Below are positions 17,111 through 20,647 of a stretch of 20,647 nt of DNA, piece after piece. Source of the stretch: a virus; IMG/VR virus record IMGVR_UViG_3300000151_000012, positions 1 through 20,647 of that record, one strand, 5' to 3'. A program made the translations under genes and the position numbers. A model generated the notes under the pieces. The model worked only from the letters and a program-made list of their open reading frames with translations, ran no database searches and had not been told where the DNA came from. Position 1 is the first letter of the stretch. Every line of letters starts with the position of its first letter.

Positions 17111-17139
17111 ATATTAGCTACGCTAATACTTTATGTCAA
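17111..17139 (-). promoter_or_regulatory. Small-terminase promoter with embedded palindrome
   Basis: On the minus strand TTGACA (17139-17134) is followed by exactly 17 bp and then TAATAT (17116-17111), a strong sigma70-like layout. The spacer and -10 contain GTATTAGC-GTA-GCTAATAT. The +1 base would fall on the A of the small terminase ATG. A protein bound to the palindrome would cover the -10 and block the promoter. Confidence 0.75.
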
Positions 17140-17148
17140 TTTCTAACC

Positions 17149-17235
17149 GGCAAATATTTTGGCAAATATTTTTGGTAAATATTTTGGCAAATATTTTTGG
17201 TAAATATTTTTGGTAAATATTTTGGCAAATATTTT
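17149..17235. repeat. Seven tandem AT-rich iterons
   Basis: Seven head-to-tail units of GGYAAATATTTT or GGYAAATATTTTT (12 or 13 bp) start at 17149, 17161, 17174, 17186, 17199, 17212 and 17224. Each centres on the palindrome AAATATTT. They lie 10 bp upstream of the small-terminase -35. They may be terminase or initiator binding sites, an easily melted origin element, or an A/T-rich promoter-upstream region. Confidence 0.85.
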
Positions 17236-17260
17236 GGACTTTGGACGCTTGTCTGTCCAT

Positions 17261-17423
17261 ACCGGTGCAGAAGACAAGAGGGGGTGATCCCGATTCGAAA
17301 CAGCAAAAGCGCTTGCGTTTTTCAATATATCGATATGGGACCCTAGTTCATCGCGGGTCTTGAAGGACACAAGCGCTTTTGCTGTTTCTAATTGGATCAC
17401 CCCCTCTTGTCTTCTGCACTGGT
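17261..17423. repeat. 163-bp imperfect inverted repeat
   Basis: The left arm (17261-17315) and right arm (17370-17423) are reverse complements except for one base near the outer end and a 6-7 bp internal block (about 17290-17296 against 17390-17395). The 54-bp centre has ATATCGATAT and a short GACCC/GGGTC hairpin. The DNA could extrude as a large cruciform, or its transcript could fold into a long duplex. No target-site duplication was seen at its ends. Confidence 0.85.
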
Positions 17424-17439
17424 CAGCAAAGTGATTCAC

Positions 17440-17528
17440 GTTCATACATCTGTTTATCTTCCTAGTTTGGCTGTGTTGGGTGTATTAGGCGTTTTGCTTA
17501 GTACATTAAACGAAATAGGAGAAGTAGA
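17440..17528 (+). promoter_or_regulatory. Upstream control region of first cassette
   Basis: This stretch shows partial similarity to 18846-18940 before the second cassette, including GTTCATNCRTCTG, TTAGTACATYAAAC and ATAGGAGAAGTNGAATG. Both have TTGG at 17 bp from TAGTAC (here 17476-17481 and 17499-17504), and a GTAYTA half-site facing TAGTAC. The hexamers are poor sigma70 matches, so the promoter call is tentative; the conservation is the evidence. Confidence 0.4.
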
Positions 17529-17762
17529 ATGAGAAACATCATGGAAATAGCAGAAGAGTTCGCTCCGACGCATCTAGTAGCAATCGAGGTTATGAGCCAT
17601 TCTCGGTTGTATCAAGACCCATTGCATTTTTGGATGGGTGAGGAGTTCGAACTAAGTGAAGAGCACTACGATGACTTGGTTTTCAACATCGAAGAAGGAA
17701 AACGTCGTAATGATGGTTTCCAGGTATATTCATCCATCTCATTAAACGGAGCAGTAAAATGA
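17529..17762 (+). CDS. Cassette gene A, first copy (unknown small acidic protein)
   Basis: A 77-residue acidic protein with an AGGAG ribosome site. I recognise no family. It starts MRNIMEIAEEFAPTHLVAIE and contains YQDPL, FWMGEEFE and a well-kept NIEEGKRRNDGFQVYS segment near the C-terminus. No membrane segment, signal peptide or catalytic motif is seen. Its TGA overlaps the ATG of gene B (ATGA), so the two are probably made together and may interact. It is about 83% identical to the second copy, 18941-19153, over 70 residues. The final seven residues are absent from that copy because of an earlier stop. Position suggests an early phage gene. Confidence 0.8.
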   Translation: MRNIMEIAEEFAPTHLVAIEVMSHSRLYQDPLHFWMGEEFELSEEHYDDLVFNIEEGKRRNDGFQVYSSISLNGAVK

Positions 17763-18442
17763 ACAAGTACGTCACGAAGGATTTAATCACTGCACAGGTT
17801 GTTAAAGAAACAGGCTGGAGCTTGTTGAGATCAGCATACATGAATTGCTGGGGAGCGTGTAACTCTCTGGCCGCAAAGGAGATCGATACTGCAGACGGCG
17901 GTATTGATGCTTACGAGCGCGCGGAGAATGAGGAGGTAATGAGAAAGCAAGATAAAGAGTTCTCATTCGCGACCGGGCTTGAAACCCAAGTCGATCCTAT
18001 AGTCACAGCCCGCCAATGGATGGGAGTGATAGAGGTCCTGTACCCACTGATGGACGCAAAGGATCGCTTACATCCATCGGACTTCTTAAAGGAACGGCTT
18101 AATGAAAAGCCCGAGTTCGAGATGTCTACGCCAGACATTGAGATGCGGATGAACGCCACGGGGTTATCTCAAGCGGAAATACTCGCTAAGTTCAGGGAAA
18201 ACTCCTTAGTGGCTTGGAATAAGCAGTCTGCGCAACGGGAACGGGCTGCAGATATCTTTAAAGTCATAGGCGCGGTCGATGATGCACCTCAAGCGCTAAT
18301 TGAAAAAATAGAGCAGTTCGCTACTAAGCGAGCAAAACAAGCATCATCGGACAACATGGTAGAGCGAGGCAATGAAAGCCTGGCGAATATCGCGTTGATT
18401 AAGCAGGAGCTCGCGGAGGCGGAAGCGATTATAACCCACTAA
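17759..18442 (+). CDS. Cassette gene B, first copy (unknown helical protein)
   Basis: A 227-residue, mostly helical protein with no recognised family. Strongly kept segments between copies are VVKETGWSLLRSAYMNCWGA (about 14-33), DKEFSFATGLE, ARQWMGV, DAKDRLHP, AWNKQSAQRERAA and DNMVERGNESLANIALIKQE near the C-terminus. Only two cysteines are present, C30 and C34, and both fall in the conserved NCWGAC segment; C34 is in both copies as C30 is. No membrane segment or nucleotide-binding motif is visible. The start overlaps the stop of gene A, and a strong terminator follows at 18463. About 80% identity to 19171-19857 shows a recent-to-moderate duplication with purifying selection likely. Confidence 0.82.
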   Translation: MNKYVTKDLITAQVVKETGWSLLRSAYMNCWGACNSLAAKEIDTADGGIDAYERAENEEVMRKQDKEFSFATGLETQVDPIVTARQWMGVIEVLYPLMDAKDRLHPSDFLKERLNEKPEFEMSTPDIEMRMNATGLSQAEILAKFRENSLVAWNKQSAQRERAADIFKVIGAVDDAPQALIEKIEQFATKRAKQASSDNMVERGNESLANIALIKQELAEAEAIITH

Positions 18443-18462
18443 GTTAATAGGAGTACCGACTA

Positions 18463-18497
18463 ACCCTCGGCGTCAATTGGCGTCGGGGGTTTTTTTA
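18463..18497 (+). terminator. Intrinsic terminator after first cassette
   Basis: ACCCTCGGCG pairs with CGTCGGGGGT across an eight-base loop (two wobble pairs) and is followed by seven T. It should end the first cassette transcript, which implies that the second copy has its own promoter. Confidence 0.88.
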
Positions 18498-18519
18498 TGT
18501 CAGCGACCTAACGCCTAAA

Positions 18520-18603
18520 AGCGAGGCACAATGCGGCTACAGCGAGGCACAATGCGGCTACAGCGAGGCACAATGCGGCTACAGCGAGGCACAATGCGGC
18601 TAC
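18520..18603. repeat. Four exact 21-bp tandem repeats
   Basis: The unit AGCGAGGCACAATGCGGCTA plus C occurs four times at 18520, 18541, 18562 and 18583. All four are identical. The unit is a multiple of three and reads as MRLQRGT in one plus-strand frame. A protein-binding iteron array is a possible role. Confidence 0.92.
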
Positions 18604-18693
18604 AGCAAGTGCCTGGGGTATGTACTCCGCAACAAGCGTTCGTGGCTAACTAGGCTTTCACAACAGCTATCTACTTACGTCCCCTTTCTTATG
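18604..18693. repeat. 90-bp direct repeat, copy 1
   Basis: Begins AGCAAGTGCCTGGGGTATGT and ends in CCCTTTCTTATG. It differs from copy 2 (18738-18827) at two positions. It follows the 21-bp array without a gap. No gene, tRNA or known element was recognised in it. Confidence 0.92.
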
Positions 18694-18737
18694 TACCAGC
18701 GACCTAGAATCAACGAATAGAGGCAATCACCGCAAAA

Positions 18738-18827
18738 AGCAAGTGCCTGGGGTATGTACTCCGCAATAAGCGTTCGTGGCTAACTAGGCTTTCGCAACAG
18801 CTATCTACTTACGTCCCCTTTCTTATG
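18738..18827. repeat. 90-bp direct repeat, copy 2
   Basis: This is the same 90 bp as 18604-18693 with two substitutions (CAACAAG to CAATAAG, and TTCACAAC to TTCGCAAC). The copies are 134 bp apart from start to start, so the spacing leaves 44 bp of other sequence between them. Confidence 0.92.
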
Positions 18828-18845
18828 CGTTAGTAAGTGATCCCT

Positions 18846-18940
18846 GTTCATCCGTCTGAGTATCAGTCATGTTCAGCTGAGCTTGGTGGGGTACTAGTGG
18901 TTACTTAGTACATCAAACTAACGAAGATAGGAGAAGTGGA
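18846..18940 (+). promoter_or_regulatory. Upstream control region of second cassette
   Basis: Partly similar to 17440-17528. It has TTGGTG (18883-18888) 17 bp before TAGTAC (18906-18911), and a perfect six-base inverted repeat GTACTA-N9-TAGTAC (18891-18911). Because a terminator precedes it, some promoter is expected here. The hexamers are weak, so a phage-specific or activated promoter is possible. Confidence 0.45.
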
Positions 18941-19153
18941 ATGAAAAATATCATGGAAATAGCCGACGAGTTCGCTCCGACGCATCTAATAGCAATCGAA
19001 GTAATGAGTCAATGTCGGTTGTATCAAGACCCACTACAGTTTTGGATGGGAGAGGAGTTCGAAGCAACTGAAGACCACTACAACGACGTGGTTTTCAATA
19101 TTGAAGAAGGAAAACGTCGTAATGATGGTTTCCAGGTGTATTCAGCAATTTAA
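18941..19153 (+). CDS. Cassette gene A, second copy (unknown small acidic protein)
   Basis: A 70-residue protein with an AGGAG site, about 83% identical to the first copy. It is shorter because the codon aligned with TCA of the first copy is TAA, which removes the last seven residues and also the ATGA overlap with gene B; the next gene now begins 17 nt later with its own GGAG site. The NIEEGKRRNDGFQVYS segment is intact and most substitutions are conservative, so it is probably still functional. It gains a cysteine at residue 25 (QCRLYQ). No family is recognised. Confidence 0.78.
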   Translation: MKNIMEIADEFAPTHLIAIEVMSQCRLYQDPLQFWMGEEFEATEDHYNDVVFNIEEGKRRNDGFQVYSAI

Positions 19154-19170
19154 CTAAACGGAGTAAGACA

Positions 19171-19857
19171 ATGAGTAAATATACAACCAAAAACCTCATC
19201 ACTGAACAAGTGGTTAAGGAAACAGGGTGGAGTCTGTTGCGTTCGGCGTACATGAATTGTTGGGGGGCGTGTAGCTCCCTAGCGACAAAGGAGATCGATA
19301 CTACAGACGGTGGGATCGATGCGTATAACAAAGCAGAAGACGAAGAAATAATGCGAACCCAAGACAAGGAATTCTCATTCGCAACGGGACTTGAATCACA
19401 AGTGGACCCCATAATCGCAGCCCGCCAATGGATGGGAGTGGTAGAGACGCTATATCCGATGATGGACGCAAAGGATCGATTGCATCCCAGAGAGTTTATC
19501 CAAGAACGGCTTAATGAAAAACCCGACTTCGAGATGTCTGAAGCGGACATTGCGGTGAGGATGAGCGCCACTGGGTTAACGAAGGAGGAAATACTCTCTA
19601 AGTTTAAGGAGAACTCATTGATTGCTTGGAATAAGCAGTCTGCACAACGGGAACGTGCTGCAGAGATCTTTAAGACCATAGGAGCAGTGGAGGATGCACC
19701 TCAAGCTCTAATCGAAAAAATAGAGCAATTTGCTGCGAAGAGAGCAAAACAGGCCGCAACTGACAACATGGTAGAGCGGGGTAATGAAAGCCTGGCAAAC
19801 ATCGCGTTGATTAAACAGGAGCTCGCTGCGGCAGAAGAAGCAATCGTCACCCACTAA
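19171..19857 (+). CDS. Cassette gene B, second copy (unknown helical protein)
   Basis: A 228-residue protein about 80% identical to the first copy along its whole length, with one extra residue near the C-terminus (AEEAIVTH). Substitutions are spread out and mostly conservative, while long blocks such as GWSLLRSAYMNCWGAC and SAQRERAA are unchanged, so both copies look functional. Divergent stretches are near residues 45-65 and 120-145. It has its own ribosome site (CGGAG). No terminator follows; a small cysteine-rich gene begins 12 nt later, suggesting a longer transcript than that of the first copy. Function unknown. Confidence 0.82.
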   Translation: MSKYTTKNLITEQVVKETGWSLLRSAYMNCWGACSSLATKEIDTTDGGIDAYNKAEDEEIMRTQDKEFSFATGLESQVDPIIAARQWMGVVETLYPMMDAKDRLHPREFIQERLNEKPDFEMSEADIAVRMSATGLTKEEILSKFKENSLIAWNKQSAQRERAAEIFKTIGAVEDAPQALIEKIEQFAAKRAKQAATDNMVERGNESLANIALIKQELAAAEEAIVTH

Positions 19858-19869
19858 AGGGAATAAGTT

Positions 19870-20022
19870 ATGATTTGTAAAGAATGCGGCTCAGAGATGT
19901 TAGGTGATGGGTATTCAGAGGTTATACATTGTGAGTATGCTAGTGAGGATACCTACATGTATGTAGAACCTGATGCTGATCCAATCTATTGTGTATTAGA
20001 TGAGGAGATAAATTATGATTAA
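19870..20022 (+). CDS. Small cysteine-rich, zinc-ribbon-like protein
   Basis: A 50-residue frame, with an AGGG ribosome site, has CKEC (residues 3-6), then HC at 20-21 and a Cys at 41 after EPDADPIY. This C-x2-C...HC...YC arrangement resembles small metal-binding proteins common in phages and bacterial mobile elements, usually with the EPDA-x-P-[IV]-YC ending. The role is unknown; zinc binding is inferred. It is cotranscribed with the upstream cassette B gene (12 nt gap), and its last 8 bases overlap a possible start of the next gene at 20015. Confidence 0.7.
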   Translation: MICKECGSEMLGDGYSEVIHCEYASEDTYMYVEPDADPIYCVLDEEINYD

Positions 20023-20062
20023 GTTAAATGATGTATCTGTAGGTACTGAAGGAGAAAGTCGG

Positions 20063-20647
20063 ATGAAAACAATCGAAGTAACTAATGACGAGTGGGAAGC
20101 GATTACCTTATTCCGAGCTACAAAACAGGCTGTTGAGAAACTGGAAGAGATTCACATTGAAACTAAATTGGTTGGGGGCCAACACACTTATGATGAGGCT
20201 CTGAAGCTGCAAGATGATGGTTGGCGGCTGCCTACTATCTTTGAGCTGATTCTTATTCAGAAACAAGCTGAGCTAGGTGACGATAATCGTGAGGGTGCGT
20301 ATTGGTCTTCGTCGCCGGATGCCAGCAGTTCGAATGGCGCGTGGAATGTCAATTTCTACTATGGCAACGACGCCAGTCACAATGAGAACTACGGCAGATA
20401 TGTTCGTCTCGTGCGCGGCGGACAGGATTTTGACCATCTGCGTTCCGTAAGTCGAGAGGAAGTGGAGGTATTTAAAAAGACAGGCACCCTCCCCTCCTGG
20501 CACCCACCTCTTGATAAAAGCATGGCGATTGAGCCTCCTAAACCAACCCTATACTCGGGCTACACAGAGGAGCAGATTCAGATAATTATTGATGGTGGGT
20601 ATTTGGTGACAGGAAGTGTACATCCTGATTCAACTGAATGCTCTTGG
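20063..20647 (+). CDS. DUF1566 / Lcl-type domain protein (3' end outside window)
   Basis: The frame runs off the right edge after 195 codons. The ATG at 20063 has an AAGGAG site 8 nt upstream; an in-frame ATG at 20015 also has a strong GAGGAG site and overlaps the previous stop, so both starts are possible. Residues 53-58 (GWRLPT) and 80-84 (YWSSS), then GAWNVNFYYGND (about 92-103) and YVRLVRG (113-119) are hallmarks of the DUF1566/Lcl C-type fold, which is lectin-like. A helical N-terminus and at least 76 further residues flank the domain. The stretch 20297-20421 is noticeably richer in G and C and in NNC codons than its neighbours. Such domains are sometimes targets of diversity-generating retroelements, but no reverse transcriptase or template lies in this window. 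Confidence 0.75.
   Translation, partial: MKTIEVTNDEWEAITLFRATKQAVEKLEEIHIETKLVGGQHTYDEALKLQDDGWRLPTIFELILIQKQAELGDDNREGAYWSSSPDASSSNGAWNVNFYYGNDASHNENYGRYVRLVRGGQDFDHLRSVSREEVEVFKKTGTLPSWHPPLDKSMAIEPPKPTLYSGYTEEQIQIIIDGGYLVTGSVHPDSTECSW

Larger units (their letters stand above)
17130..17528. other. Divergence region between late and early units
   Basis: No convincing gene lies here. From left to right it holds the small-terminase promoter, seven AT-rich iterons, a small hairpin (TGGAC/GTCCA, 17242-17259), a 163-bp inverted repeat, and the upstream region of the first plus-strand cassette. A minus-strand frame at 17445-17143 is discounted because it is made from these repeats. The combination is typical of an origin, packaging site or regulatory centre. 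Confidence 0.6.
18443..18940. other. Repeat-rich spacer between cassette copies
   Basis: No gene is supported. The stretch holds a terminator (18463-18497), four 21-bp tandem repeats, two 90-bp direct repeats, and the control region of the second cassette (18846-18940). Short blocks TTATGT(AC)CAGCGACCTA recur at 18494 and 18687. One 40-codon frame over the 21-bp repeats is probably not a gene. Confidence 0.65.

Noticed and set aside
17261-17423. Retron or telomere-resolution site
   Set aside because: No reverse transcriptase or protelomerase gene is in the window, and the palindrome is interrupted by a 54-bp centre.
17143-17445. 100-codon minus-strand frame across the divergence region
   Set aside because: Its C-terminal third is only a translation of the iterons and its middle is one arm and the centre of the inverted repeat; no typical composition or coupling to neighbours.
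18531-18653. 40-codon frame reading the 21-bp repeats as MRLQRGT units
   Set aside because: No well-spaced ribosome site, the frame is merely a result of a repeat unit divisible by three, and the second 90-bp repeat is broken by a stop.
18498-18830. CRISPR array
   Set aside because: The 21-bp repeats are contiguous with no spacers and the 90-bp repeats occur only twice.
19095-19679. 194-codon minus-strand frame
   Set aside because: It is antisense to the second cassette B gene, whose coding sense is confirmed by its paralogue.

Overview
The window is a piece of a tailed, double-stranded DNA bacteriophage genome, or of a prophage. The gene set points to a short-tailed (podovirus-like) virus. 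Positions 17104 to 1, on the minus strand, carry a continuous packaging, capsid and tail module: small terminase, large terminase, two unrecognised probable virion proteins, a P22-type portal, scaffold, an HK97-fold major capsid protein of the N4 gp56/DUF4043 type, a decoration-like protein, several head-to-tail connector proteins, a tail nozzle-like protein and a very large J-like tail fibre that runs off the left edge. No tape-measure or tail-tube gene lies between the connectors and the fibre. The host cannot be named from the sequence; good Shine-Dalgarno sites and sigma70-like promoters suggest a proteobacterium-like host.

Positions 17440 to 20647, on the plus strand, form a second, divergent transcription unit, probably early genes. 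It holds a tandemly duplicated two-gene cassette of unknown function (17529-18442 and 18941-19857, roughly 80% identical in protein), a small cysteine-rich protein, and a partial DUF1566/Lcl-type protein cut by the right edge. The two cassette copies are separated by a strong terminator and a repeat-rich non-coding spacer.

The divergence region (17105-17528) is the most unusual non-coding DNA. It contains a near-perfect sigma70-like promoter for the small terminase, seven AT-rich 12-13 bp iterons, and a 163-bp imperfect inverted repeat with arms of about 55 nt. An origin, a packaging-recognition site or a regulatory hub would all fit.

A directional palindromic element, GTATTAGC-N3-GCTAATAT, occurs in the same orientation before small terminase, portal and capsid genes, with a degraded fourth copy just before the capsid ribosome site. 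In each full copy the right half supplies a -10-like TAATAT, and at two sites a TTGACA lies 16-17 bp upstream. This looks like a shared promoter/operator that divides the late region into co-regulated units. The capsid unit also has a leader of about 190 nt with several consecutive hairpins and a terminator-like hairpin directly before the ribosome site, suggesting RNA-level control.
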